NCBI GenBank assembly: GCA_938014215.1
Contig: CALLRW010000029.1
Span: forward strand, 1 to 64,000
From: an uncultured Alistipes sp.
GTDB lineage: Bacteria > Bacteroidota > Bacteroidia > Bacteroidales > Rikenellaceae
DNA length: 64,000 bases
Direction: 5' to 3'
Of this stretch, positions 34,643-42,743 are shown in pieces; position 1 is the first letter of the stretch, and each line of letters opens with the position of its first letter. A program made the translations under genes and the position numbers. Under the pieces are notes generated by a model. The model was not told where the DNA came from and did no database searches. It saw nothing but the letters and a program-made list of their open reading frames with translations.

Positions 34643-36136
34643 TTACTCCTTGATATCGCTGTAGTCGATCTTCGAGGCGCGTTCGTAGCCGTCGCGCGGG
34701 GCTGCCCACATCGAGATCAAGACAAACATGCCGATGACGGCAATGACGATGATCGTCTCGAAGACGCGCGTCCAGCCGAAGGCGTCGGCCACGTATCCCA
34801 CCAGCAGGCCCGAGAGGCCCGAGCCGATGTAGCCCAGAATGCCGGCAATGCCGTTTGCACGGGCCGAGGCCTCCTTGGTGGCCTGGTTGCCCAGTTCGAT
34901 GCCGATGAGCGCCTGCGGACCGTAGATGAAGAATCCGGCGCCCACGAGGACGATGGCCGTCGTGGTCAGACCGGCCGACTGGGGCAGGAAGCGGAAGATG
35001 GTCATGAAGAGGGCGGCGCCGAACATGCAGACGACACACATCCGGTGACCCTTGCCCTTGAAGAGGTGGTCGGTGGCCCAGCCGGCGAAGAGCGTGCCGA
35101 CGATTCCGGCAATCTCAAAGGCGGCGACCGTCCAGCCCGCATCGCGGATCGACAGCCCGCGGCTCTCGGTCAGGAACTTCGGGCCCCAGTCCAGGACACC
35201 CATCCGCACGACATAGACGAAGAGGTTGGCGATGCAGAAGGTCCACACCCAGCGGTTCCGCCAGACCATCACCGATTCGAAACGGCGGCGGGCCTTGCGG
35301 CCCATCCCATCGGAGTAGCTGCCCAGCCCCGTATCGGGCAGATCGGGGAGCTTCACCTCGCGCGGTTCGTCGCGCAGCCCCACGAAGACCATCACGGCAC
35401 CCAGCACCGCCATGCAGGCCGGGATCCAGAAGCACCACTTCCAGGCCCCGACGTGGGCGGCATATTCGAGGGCCTGGGCGGCGGCATTGGCCACGCCGTT
35501 ATCGGCCAGATTGGCCGTGATGCGGCTGACGACGGCGGCATCGGCCGTGAGGTTCGTGCCGAGCGTACCCATCAGGTAGCCGCAGACGATGACCGCCAGC
35601 GCTGCACCGATCGAGTGCGAGCAGTTCCAGATCGACATCTTCGTAGCCAGCTCCGAGGGGTGGATCCAGTGCGGGAGGATACGCGCGCAGGGGGGATAGC
35701 CCATGCCCTGGAAGTACTGGTTGAGGATAATGACGACGCCCATGACCCAGACGAGCGTCTCGACCAGCCGCGGACCGTTCTCCACACCCGTCAGCCACGA
35801 GCTGAAGTCCGTGCCGAAGCCGAAGGCGAAGTTGGCCGCGGCGCACAGCAGCAGACCCATCGCCATGACGATGCGGCCCTTGATCCGGTCGACGACATAG
35901 CCGTTGATGAAGCGCGAGGCGCCGTAGACGAGCGAACCGGCGAAGATGATCCAGCCGAAGTTCGTATTCGAGATGCCATACTCGGCCGTCAGGCCCGGCA
36001 TGGCCAGCGAGAAGTTCTTGCGTACGAAGTAGAAGAGGGCGTATCCGATCATCGTGATCAGAATGGTCCGCATCTGCCAGTTGAGGAATCGCCGGCGTTC
36101 GCCGCCCAGCGAGGCATATACATCATTCTTTTTCAT
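34643..36136 (-). CDS. Organophosphate:phosphate antiporter, GlpT/UhpT paralogue
   Basis: The 497-residue protein has twelve predicted membrane segments and the family landmarks: YFVRKNFSLAMPGL (substrate Arg in helix 1), GMGYPPCARILPHWI, MSIWNCSHSIGA, and VYVVRMGVLDWGPKFL (second substrate Arg). Both arginines that bind phosphate in E. coli GlpT are therefore kept. It is about as close in layout to the upstream GlpT as UhpT is to GlpT and lies 18 bases after it. Its substrate may be a different glycerophosphate or sugar phosphate. A cytoplasmic loop near 235-265 is longer than in the neighbour. Confidence 0.85.
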   Translation of the reverse strand: MKKNDVYASLGGERRRFLNWQMRTILITMIGYALFYFVRKNFSLAMPGLTAEYGISNTNFGWIIFAGSLVYGASRFINGYVVDRIKGRIVMAMGLLLCAAANFAFGFGTDFSSWLTGVENGPRLVETLVWVMGVVIILNQYFQGMGYPPCARILPHWIHPSELATKMSIWNCSHSIGAALAVIVCGYLMGTLGTNLTADAAVVSRITANLADNGVANAAAQALEYAAHVGAWKWCFWIPACMAVLGAVMVFVGLRDEPREVKLPDLPDTGLGSYSDGMGRKARRRFESVMVWRNRWVWTFCIANLFVYVVRMGVLDWGPKFLTESRGLSIRDAGWTVAAFEIAGIVGTLFAGWATDHLFKGKGHRMCVVCMFGAALFMTIFRFLPQSAGLTTTAIVLVGAGFFIYGPQALIGIELGNQATKEASARANGIAGILGYIGSGLSGLLVGYVADAFGWTRVFETIIVIAVIGMFVLISMWAAPRDGYERASKIDYSDIKE

Positions 36137-36154
36137 AAGACGGAGAGATTACGA

Positions 36155-37549
36155 TCAGCGCGTGCGGTTGCGTTTGGCCAGGTACTGCTCCTCCTTGTAG
36201 GTGATGCCCATGAAGACGATCGCCAGCAGGCAGGCGATGAGCAGCAGCACGAAGGTCATGTTCCATCCGTAGTGGTCCGAGACATAACCGATGAGCGTAT
36301 TGGCCAGGATGGCCGTACCGAAGAAGTAGCCGAAGAATCCGGTCAGACCGGCAGCCGTTCCCGCGGCGTTCTTCGGGGCCAGGTCGAGGGCCTGCACACC
36401 GATGAGCATCACCGGTCCGTAGATGAAGAAGCCGATGCCGATGAGCGAGATGGTGACGACGGTCAGGTTGTCGATGAAGAGCCAGTAGAGACAGATGAAC
36501 CCGGCAACCAGCGCCATGTAGATAATCGTGGGCAGGGCGCGGCGGCCGTTGAACAGCCGGTCGGAGACCCATCCGCAGATCAGCGTTCCGGGAATCGCCG
36601 CAAACTCATAGGCGAAGTAGGCCCAGCCGGCCGACTTGAGGTCGATGCCGTGTTCGGTGAGGATCGTGGGGGCCCAGTCCAGACATCCGTAGCGGACCAT
36701 GTAGACAAAGGCGTTGGCGATGGCGATGAACCACAGGAAGCGGTTGTTGAGCACGTACTGCATGAAGATCTCGCGCGTCGTGAGCACCTGTTCCTGCTTT
36801 TCGCTGTAGTTTTTCGGGTAGTCGTTGCGCCACTTCTCCACCGAAGGCAGGCCGCACGACTGCGGCGTATCACGCAACAGGGCATAGGCCACCAGAGCGA
36901 TCAGCATGGCCGTCACGCCCGGGAAGACAAACGTACCGATCAGGAAATAGCTCTCGGTGTGGGCGCCGTAGAACCACGCTCCGAACCACGAGGCGCCGTA
37001 GACGGCCATCGGGCCGACCAGTGCACCGCCGACGTTGTGGGCACAGTTCCAGATCGACATCATCGTACCGCGCTCCGACTGCGAGAACCAGTGGGTCATG
37101 ATACGTCCGCACGGAGGCCATCCCATTCCGTTGAACCACCCCACCAGGAAGTTGAGCACGCCCATCAGCACCAGGGCGGCCGTATGACGCTCGGGGCCGA
37201 GCATCGAGATGGGGACGATCATGAACATCATCGAGAGGGCGGCCAGGACGAGGCCCAGCGGCAGGAACTTGCGAGCGTCGCTGCGGTCGGAAACCGCACC
37301 CATCAGGAATTTCGACAGGGCGTAGGCGACGGCATTCATGGCCAGTACGGTACCCAGTTCGCCCTTTTCAAAGCCGAAGGGCTCGAGCATCGGGATCGCC
37401 ATGGAGAAGTTCTTGCGGACGATATAGAAGGCCGCATAACCGATAAATGCTCCGATAAAGACCTGGAACCGAAGCGATCGATAACGACGGTCAGCCTCGG
37501 GACCGGTTTGTTCCGGTTTGTAAACAGGGGGTGATAAAAATCTCCGCAT
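36155..37549 (-). CDS. glpT: Glycerol-3-phosphate antiporter GlpT
   Basis: The 464-residue protein follows E. coli GlpT closely in its landmarks: YIVRKNFSMAIPML, NGMGWPPCGRIMTHWF, MMSIWNCAHNVGGALVG and VYMVRYGCLDWAPTIL, with both phosphate-binding arginines present. Length matches the family (about 450). It exchanges external glycerol-3-phosphate for internal phosphate at the inner membrane, feeding the GlpABC dehydrogenase encoded upstream in the same operon. It is followed within 18 bases by a paralogue. Confidence 0.88.
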   Translation of the reverse strand: MRRFLSPPVYKPEQTGPEADRRYRSLRFQVFIGAFIGYAAFYIVRKNFSMAIPMLEPFGFEKGELGTVLAMNAVAYALSKFLMGAVSDRSDARKFLPLGLVLAALSMMFMIVPISMLGPERHTAALVLMGVLNFLVGWFNGMGWPPCGRIMTHWFSQSERGTMMSIWNCAHNVGGALVGPMAVYGASWFGAWFYGAHTESYFLIGTFVFPGVTAMLIALVAYALLRDTPQSCGLPSVEKWRNDYPKNYSEKQEQVLTTREIFMQYVLNNRFLWFIAIANAFVYMVRYGCLDWAPTILTEHGIDLKSAGWAYFAYEFAAIPGTLICGWVSDRLFNGRRALPTIIYMALVAGFICLYWLFIDNLTVVTISLIGIGFFIYGPVMLIGVQALDLAPKNAAGTAAGLTGFFGYFFGTAILANTLIGYVSDHYGWNMTFVLLLIACLLAIVFMGITYKEEQYLAKRNRTR

Positions 37550-37588
37550 GACAGTCGGTAGTTTTAGGTGTTAGGGTTGTTAAGGTTA

Positions 37589-38845
37589 TTAATGTGTTTG
37601 ATTGTTCAGTTGTGAAGTCTGTTCGAGGTCGAGGGCCCGGGCCAGGATGCTGATCGGGTGCAGGACCTTGCGCGAGGTGGACATCTCGATCTGCCATTTG
37701 CAGGTTTCGCAGTCCGTGGCGACATACTCCACCCCGGCCCGTTCGATCGCCTCGAAGAGCGAGGCGCCGATCCCCTGCGAGGTTTCGTAGTTCTCCTTCT
37801 TGAACCCGTAGGTGCCGGCGATGCCGCAGCACTGCGACGGCAGCACGGTCAACTGCAGGGTCGGAATCATCCGCAGCAGCGAAATCGAGTAGAAGCCCCA
37901 GCCGAGCCGCTCCATGTGGCAGGGCGTGTGGTAGGCGATGCGGAACGACACGTCGTCGCGGAAACGGAGCTGCACCCGTCCCGAATCGACCAGTTTGAAG
38001 ATGAAGCGCGTCACCAGGTCGATCTGATCGCGCACGTCGCCATTCGCCACCCCCAGCACGTGGGGATATTCATCGCGCATGGTGAAGGTGCAGGTCGACG
38101 AGGCGGCGATCACGGGACGTCCGGCCTCTTTCACCGAGCGGCGAATCGCCTCGATATTGCTCCGGGCCTGACGCCGGGCCTGATCGCTCAGACCGTTGGC
38201 AATGAGAGCCACGCCGCAGCACTTCTCGTTCTCGAGCAGGTGGACGCCGTAGCCGAGTGCGTTCATCACCCGCACGACATCCTTGCCCAGATCGGGGTAG
38301 TTGTAGTTGATGTAACATCCGTGGAAGAAGCTCACATGGTTGGCGAACTGCTCCTGACGGGCCTCCGCGTGGCGACGGAACCACTGCTCGAAGGTCTGGC
38401 CGGCATAGCTGGGGAAGGTCCGGCGATGGTCGATCTTCAGCACGCCGTCCATCACCGCCTTCACGGGCGACAGACCGAGCACCCCGTTGACGATCGGGGC
38501 AAAGGTCGTGGCCATGCGGCCGACGAAGTCCGTATTAGCCAGCATCCGGTCACGGAGTTTGGGGCGGGATTTGCCGTAGCGGATCCGGGCCAGCTGGATG
38601 ATATCGCCGATCCGCACGTTCGAGGGGCACGCCACCTCGCAGCGTTTGCAGTTCAGACAGTATTTCAGAGCCTCGTCGTAGAGGCTGCCCGCCTTCAGGC
38701 GCAGGCGTTCACCGTCCGGACCGGCCTGTTTGGGACCCGGATAGGCAAGATTGACCGGCACGACCGGACAATAGGCCGTACATACGGTGCATTTGATGCA
38801 CTGTTCGAAATTGTTTTCGCTGATATTCTGTTCCTGCAGCTCCAT
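37589..38845 (-). CDS. glpC: Anaerobic glycerol-3-phosphate dehydrogenase subunit C
   Basis: The 418-residue protein begins with two 4Fe-4S motifs, CIKCTVCTAYCP (about 16-27) and CLNCKRCEVACP (about 62-73), and later has two CCG-type segments, EKCCGVALIANG and SQCCGIAGTYG. This is the layout of GlpC, the membrane-associated electron-transfer subunit that links GlpAB to the quinone pool. It is slightly longer than E. coli GlpC (396). It is separated by 8 bases from glpB. Confidence 0.9.
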   Translation of the reverse strand: MELQEQNISENNFEQCIKCTVCTAYCPVVPVNLAYPGPKQAGPDGERLRLKAGSLYDEALKYCLNCKRCEVACPSNVRIGDIIQLARIRYGKSRPKLRDRMLANTDFVGRMATTFAPIVNGVLGLSPVKAVMDGVLKIDHRRTFPSYAGQTFEQWFRRHAEARQEQFANHVSFFHGCYINYNYPDLGKDVVRVMNALGYGVHLLENEKCCGVALIANGLSDQARRQARSNIEAIRRSVKEAGRPVIAASSTCTFTMRDEYPHVLGVANGDVRDQIDLVTRFIFKLVDSGRVQLRFRDDVSFRIAYHTPCHMERLGWGFYSISLLRMIPTLQLTVLPSQCCGIAGTYGFKKENYETSQGIGASLFEAIERAGVEYVATDCETCKWQIEMSTSRKVLHPISILARALDLEQTSQLNNQTH

Positions 38846-38853
38846 AATTCACG

Positions 38854-40089
38854 CTATTTCATTTGATCGGCGGCATAGAGGGCCGTCAGGATGGCGACAC
38901 CGGCTCCGCAGCCTTCGCGGATCGGGTCGAACCCGCCCAGGACGGACCCCGTAACATAAAGGTTCTCAAAAGCACGGCCCTGCTTGCAGGCATGCAGTCC
39001 GCCATCGGCAACAACTCCGTAGGAGAGGTAGTTCTGACGGTGGAAGAAGCGCGGATCGTACCAGTCACCGCGGGAGGCTCCGCTGCGTACGTCGAGGTCG
39101 AAGAGCGGCTCCCGGATCCGCGACATGTCGGCAACGAGTCCCCGGCTGAAGAAGCTGCCGCTTGCCAGAACGAAATGTTCGGCCTGCAGGGTCACCTCCG
39201 CGTGGTTGACCGTACGGACCCACTCCACACGCTGCCCCTTGATGCCGGCACCGACAACGGTATCGCCGGCCATAAAGGTTCCGCCCAGCTCCTCGAAGGT
39301 GCGTTTCAGCTGCTGCTGCGTGCGGATTCCGGGGACCGAGGGCGGCATCGTGGGAACAGCCTCGACCGCCGGCAGCAGCTGGCGGAGCCGCTCCACCGGA
39401 CGCACCGAATCCAGGCCCAGAACCGCCGGGACAAGAAGGGCATCCACACCGGCTGAGTGCGACCGGAGCTGTTCGACAAAACGCTCGAACACATCGGGCC
39501 GGTCGAGGACACGGGCGATGTTGACGGCGCGCATCTCCGTCGGATTGTGCCGCAGGCGGTCAACCTGCGGAAGGGAGAGACTCTCGAGCAGGCACTCGGC
39601 CCCGTTCGATTCGAGGGCCTCGGCTATGAAACTCGTATTGAAGTCGAGGAAACCCTCGAAATTCAGGATCCGGACCCGTTTCCCGTCAAACCGTTTTGCG
39701 GAGTCGCTCGTCCGGAAATCGGCCAGCGTCAGCCACGTCGGCTTCATGGTTCCCATCGGGGTGAGGTGGAAGAGGTTCCGCCGCGAATCCCCCTGAACGG
39801 GAACTCCGCACGCGGAGAGGAACTCTCCGGCACCGTGTGCATAGCGGGCGAAATCGTCGCCCAGCAGCCGATAGGGATGTTCGTCGGGCAGCATTCCGAC
39901 CGATTGTTCGGGATCCGAGACGGGGGTGCCGTCAGGCAGCCGGTTCAACAGGTCGAACGACCCCGACGAAAAGTACAGCGCACTCTGCCCCGTGGAGACA
40001 ATCGCGCATCGTGCGCCCCTCCGCTGCAGGCTGATTCCGCAAATCAGACCGCTCAGGCCGCCACCTATAATAATACAGTCGAATTTCAT
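38854..40089 (-). CDS. glpB: Anaerobic glycerol-3-phosphate dehydrogenase subunit B
   Basis: From MKFDCIIIGGGLSGLICG (40089) the protein has 411 residues, close to E. coli GlpB (419). The N-terminal dinucleotide-binding motif GGGLSGL is followed by SGSFDLLNRLPDG and a C-terminal NLYVTGSVLGGFDPIREGCGAG, all typical of the GlpB flavoprotein family. It forms the soluble catalytic dimer with GlpA. Its ATG overlaps the glpA stop by four bases, so the subunits are translated together. A longer frame to 40140 overlaps glpA and is rejected. Confidence 0.9.
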   Translation of the reverse strand: MKFDCIIIGGGLSGLICGISLQRRGARCAIVSTGQSALYFSSGSFDLLNRLPDGTPVSDPEQSVGMLPDEHPYRLLGDDFARYAHGAGEFLSACGVPVQGDSRRNLFHLTPMGTMKPTWLTLADFRTSDSAKRFDGKRVRILNFEGFLDFNTSFIAEALESNGAECLLESLSLPQVDRLRHNPTEMRAVNIARVLDRPDVFERFVEQLRSHSAGVDALLVPAVLGLDSVRPVERLRQLLPAVEAVPTMPPSVPGIRTQQQLKRTFEELGGTFMAGDTVVGAGIKGQRVEWVRTVNHAEVTLQAEHFVLASGSFFSRGLVADMSRIREPLFDLDVRSGASRGDWYDPRFFHRQNYLSYGVVADGGLHACKQGRAFENLYVTGSVLGGFDPIREGCGAGVAILTALYAADQMK

Positions 40090-41687
40090 AAGGCTTTCTC
40101 TTCCGTTATATGCATGTCGCAGACTCCCGCATAGATCCACTGCGTAAATTCGTTCTCACGGAGCGTTTCGCCCCAGGCCACCGGACAGATTCCCTTCCAG
40201 CGTTCATCGAGGAACCGGGCCAGATCGCGTTTGGCCGTCCGGGCGCAATGGTGTGCCCGGGCCAGCTGCCCAGCCGCCCGACAGGCGCAAAGCTCTCCCT
40301 GGCAGGTGCCCATGCCGACGCGCGTACGGCGCCGCAGGTCGACCAGATCGGTTACATGGAGCTCGTTGAGCGCGTAATCGACCTCACCCACCGAGACATC
40401 CTCACATTCGCAGACAAGGCTCCGGTCTCTGTCGTTGGCGGAGGCGATATGCGCAGCCAGCTCGCCATGACGCCGCACGGCCGATTTCGGCATGTCCGAG
40501 GGTTCGGACCCGGTATCGCGCGAACCCGGAAGCGGCAGATCGCGCGTCTGGCAGGCCTTGTCGATGCCGAGTTTGCGGCAGACGAGGTCCGTGGTCCATT
40601 CGGCCATCAACCGATAGGTCATCAGCTTTCCGCCCGTGATGGAGATCAGCCCCGGCACGCCGTCGCGCGTCTCGTGGTCTAACAGAACGATACCGCGGCT
40701 GATATTCCGTCCCGAAGGGTCGTCGTCCGACGCAACAAGCGGACGGACTCCGGCATAGGCCCTCAGGATACGGGTCGTCGCCAACGCAGGGGCGAGTTTG
40801 CAACCCTCCTGCAGCAGCAGATCCACCTCGTCGGGCGTCACCCGCATATCATCCACCTGGTCGAAGTCCACGCGGCTCGAGGTGGTGCCGATCAGCGAAA
40901 TCGTGTCGCCCGGGACCAGAATATCCGCATTGGCCGGCTTGCGGCAACGGTTCAACACGATGTTGTTCACCCGGTGGCCGAAAATCAGCAGCGAACCCTT
41001 GGCCGGGAACATATTGATCGTCACGTCGGCCATCCGGGCGATTCCATGCCCCCAGATACCGCCGGCATTGACCGTAAGCGGAGCGTAGTATTCATGCTGT
41101 TCGCCGCTCTTGCGGTCGAGGACTCGCACTCCGACCACACGCCCCTGCTCCCGGATTAGGGAGAGGACCTCATGATAGGTCAGAATCCGGGCGCCGTGCG
41201 CCTTGGCGTCGATGGCATTGGCCAGCGTCAGCCGGAAGGGGTCGACGGCTCCGTCGGGCACCTTGACGGCCCCGATGATCTCCGGATTGACCGACGGCTC
41301 CATGCGGCGGGCCAGCTGCGGATCGATGATTTCGGCCTGAATCCCCGCCTCGCGGCAGGCATTCACGAAGGTTGCCTGATAGGCCAGATCATCCTCCGGA
41401 AGCGTAATGAACAATCCCTCTGTCGGTTCCACACAATGACGGGCGATCTTACGCAGGATCATGTTCTCCCGGATACACTCCGCCGCAGACTCCTTGTCCG
41501 TGACGGCGTAACGGGCCCCGCTGTGCAGCAGACCATGATTACGGCCGGTGGCACCCGAAGCATAGTCGAACCGCTCGACCAACAGCACCCGCAGTCCGCG
41601 CAGCGCACAGTCGCGAGCCGTGCCGACCCCCGTAGCTCCGCCTCCTATGATAATCACATCATACTCACGTTGCTCTTTTGTTTTCAT
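40086..41687 (-). CDS. glpA: Anaerobic glycerol-3-phosphate dehydrogenase subunit A
   Basis: The 533-residue protein has the FAD motif DVIIIGGGATGVGTARDCAL, the substrate region SGATGRNHGLLHSGARY, and a C-terminal BFD-like [2Fe-2S] domain with SLVCECEDVSVGEVDYAL and GTCQGELCACR. E. coli GlpA has 542 residues and the same layout. It oxidises glycerol-3-phosphate to dihydroxyacetone phosphate. It is the first gene of a seven-gene minus-strand cluster, and a palindrome overlapping a putative promoter lies 140 bases upstream. Confidence 0.92.
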   Translation of the reverse strand: MKTKEQREYDVIIIGGGATGVGTARDCALRGLRVLLVERFDYASGATGRNHGLLHSGARYAVTDKESAAECIRENMILRKIARHCVEPTEGLFITLPEDDLAYQATFVNACREAGIQAEIIDPQLARRMEPSVNPEIIGAVKVPDGAVDPFRLTLANAIDAKAHGARILTYHEVLSLIREQGRVVGVRVLDRKSGEQHEYYAPLTVNAGGIWGHGIARMADVTINMFPAKGSLLIFGHRVNNIVLNRCRKPANADILVPGDTISLIGTTSSRVDFDQVDDMRVTPDEVDLLLQEGCKLAPALATTRILRAYAGVRPLVASDDDPSGRNISRGIVLLDHETRDGVPGLISITGGKLMTYRLMAEWTTDLVCRKLGIDKACQTRDLPLPGSRDTGSEPSDMPKSAVRRHGELAAHIASANDRDRSLVCECEDVSVGEVDYALNELHVTDLVDLRRRTRVGMGTCQGELCACRAAGQLARAHHCARTAKRDLARFLDERWKGICPVAWGETLRENEFTQWIYAGVCDMHITEEKAL

Positions 41688-41826
41688 TACGCTTTGCTTG
41701 TTATTTGTTTCGAATTCACAACATCCGACAAACAGGATCCGACAGAAGGGAGAGCGTCATTAGAAAAATCAGAAAAATGCTCTTCAAAAACAACGGATCA
41801 CCTGAAACTCTGACGTCTTATTTTAA

Positions 41827-41844
41827 ATATTTGTTACAAATATA
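41827..41844 (-). promoter_or_regulatory. Palindrome overlapping a -7 element ahead of glpA
   Basis: ATATTTGT and ACAAATAT flank a single T (41827-41843), a perfect 8-bp dyad. The minus strand also reads TATATTTG (41844-41837), a match to the TAnnTTTG promoter element, so a bound regulator would cover it. No TTTG sits at the normal upstream spacing. It is the only such dyad noticed in this AT-rich 190-base stretch. Confidence 0.5.
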
Positions 41845-42314
41845 TCAATTTTTCGCCAGATAGCGTCCCTGTTCAGACATTTTTATTGGACAAAAATATC
41901 TTTTTTCGAACAAACGGTATTGTTTCGATTTAAAATACGCTGATTTCAGCAAAGAGAAATCGAAAACAAAACGAAACAGTCTTGCGAAACAGGAATGCAA
42001 GATCAGGAAATCGCCCATTCATCCGCCAGGGCCGACAATTCAGTATCTCCACAGGACAGCAGCCTCTCCGGTCGGCACAACCGGAAGCATACCAAAAGAA
42101 ACCTACCATCGACGAGATCAGACAATCCAAAACCGGCATAAGACCTCAACGGCGATGGTCGCCAGGCGACAGGGATGAGAGTTTGCCAAATAGAGTCAAA
42201 TCGTGACCTGTTTTTCGGTCCGCGCAAAATAGGTCACGATTAAGGCATGAAATACTTGCTGCCTTTTGCGTCAACAGGAGCGGGGGAATATTTCGAACCT
42301 CTTTACTTCAGCCC
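41845..42314. other. Non-coding stretch between glpA and tRNA-Gly
   Basis: About 470 bases without a credible gene. It is AT-rich near glpA, then of mixed composition, and holds the 16-bp inverted repeat at 42199-42241. Confidence 0.6.
42199..42241. repeat. 16-bp inverted repeat
   Basis: AATCGTGACCTGTTTT (42199-42214) and AAAATAGGTCACGATT (42226-42241) pair at 15 of 16 positions around an 11-base GC-rich loop. Neither side has a T-run, so this is not a standard terminator. Confidence 0.85.
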
Positions 42315-42337
42315 TCTGGCGCGGAAAACGAGACTCG
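42315..42337 (-). repeat. Partial copy of the tRNA-Gly 3-prime end
   Basis: These 23 bases match 42481-42503 (the tRNA T-arm, acceptor end and CCA plus two flanking bases) at 21 of 23 positions. No other part of a tRNA is present around it. Such partial copies arise when an element integrates into a tRNA gene or when a second tRNA decays. Confidence 0.6.
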
Positions 42338-42386
42338 CACGCGCACTGCACACGAGTGATTCCGCGAATTTTGGCAGACACCCCCG

Positions 42387-42405
42387 ACCCCTGAAAGGGG
42401 TGTTT
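42387..42405 (+). terminator. Possible terminator, plus strand
   Basis: ACCCC, TGAA and AGGGGT form a short stem-loop followed by GTTTT on the plus strand. No plus-strand gene upstream is known, so its role is unclear. Confidence 0.35.
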
Positions 42406-42444
42406 TGAGGTCGCATGTGCCGAGTTCCTCTTGCACCGACATAC

Positions 42445-42481
42445 AAAAAGAGGGAAGAACCTTTCGGTGCCTTCCCTCTTT
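42445..42481 (-). terminator. Terminator of tRNA-Gly
   Basis: Perfect 11-bp arms (42447-42457 and 42471-42481) enclose a 13-base loop; the minus strand continues with T residues (TTTTTG). It begins two bases after the CCA end of the tRNA. Confidence 0.9.
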
Positions 42482-42482
42482 C

Positions 42483-42558
42483 TGGAGCGGAAAACGGGAC
42501 TCGGACCCGCGACCTCAACCTTGGCAAGGTTGCGCTCTACCAACTGAGCTATTTCCGC
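42483..42558 (-). tRNA. tRNA-Gly (anticodon GCC)
   Basis: The minus strand folds as a complete tRNA of 76 bases: acceptor GCGGAAA with TTTCCGC, D-arm containing AGCTCAGTTGGTAGAGC, anticodon stem-loop CAACC-TTGCCAA-GGTTG with GCC, T-arm GCGGGTCCGAGTCCCGT, discriminator T and an encoded CCA. It has its own promoter (42601-42631) and terminator (42445-42481). Confidence 0.97.
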
Positions 42559-42600
42559 ATTTGACTTCCGCCGTTGCAGGCGTCTCGTTGATTGTGAGTG

Positions 42601-42631
42601 CAAAGGTAGCTAAAAAATGTGAATCTCCAAA
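42601..42631 (-). promoter_or_regulatory. Promoter of tRNA-Gly
   Basis: The minus strand reads TTTG (42631-42628), 19 bases, then TACCTTTG (42608-42601). This is a full match to the Bacteroidota vegetative promoter. Transcription should start about 35 bases before the mature tRNA. Confidence 0.8.
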
Positions 42632-42743
42632 TTTTTAATTAAAATATTATCACAATTCCTTCACTTTTTCTTGAATCTCTCTCACCATCCACACATAATA
42701 CGTTATTTATCAGAAATTTAACCGATAGGCTAATAAACCCGGC

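Noticed and set aside
32576..37534. 1652-residue plus-strand frame
   Set aside because: It lies opposite four recognised genes of the glp operon and consists of low-information His/Arg/Asp-rich sequence typical of antisense reading.
42271..42603. 110-residue frame with NAEIAQLVERNLAKVEVAG-like text
   Set aside because: It is a translation across tRNA-Gly, a common false protein.
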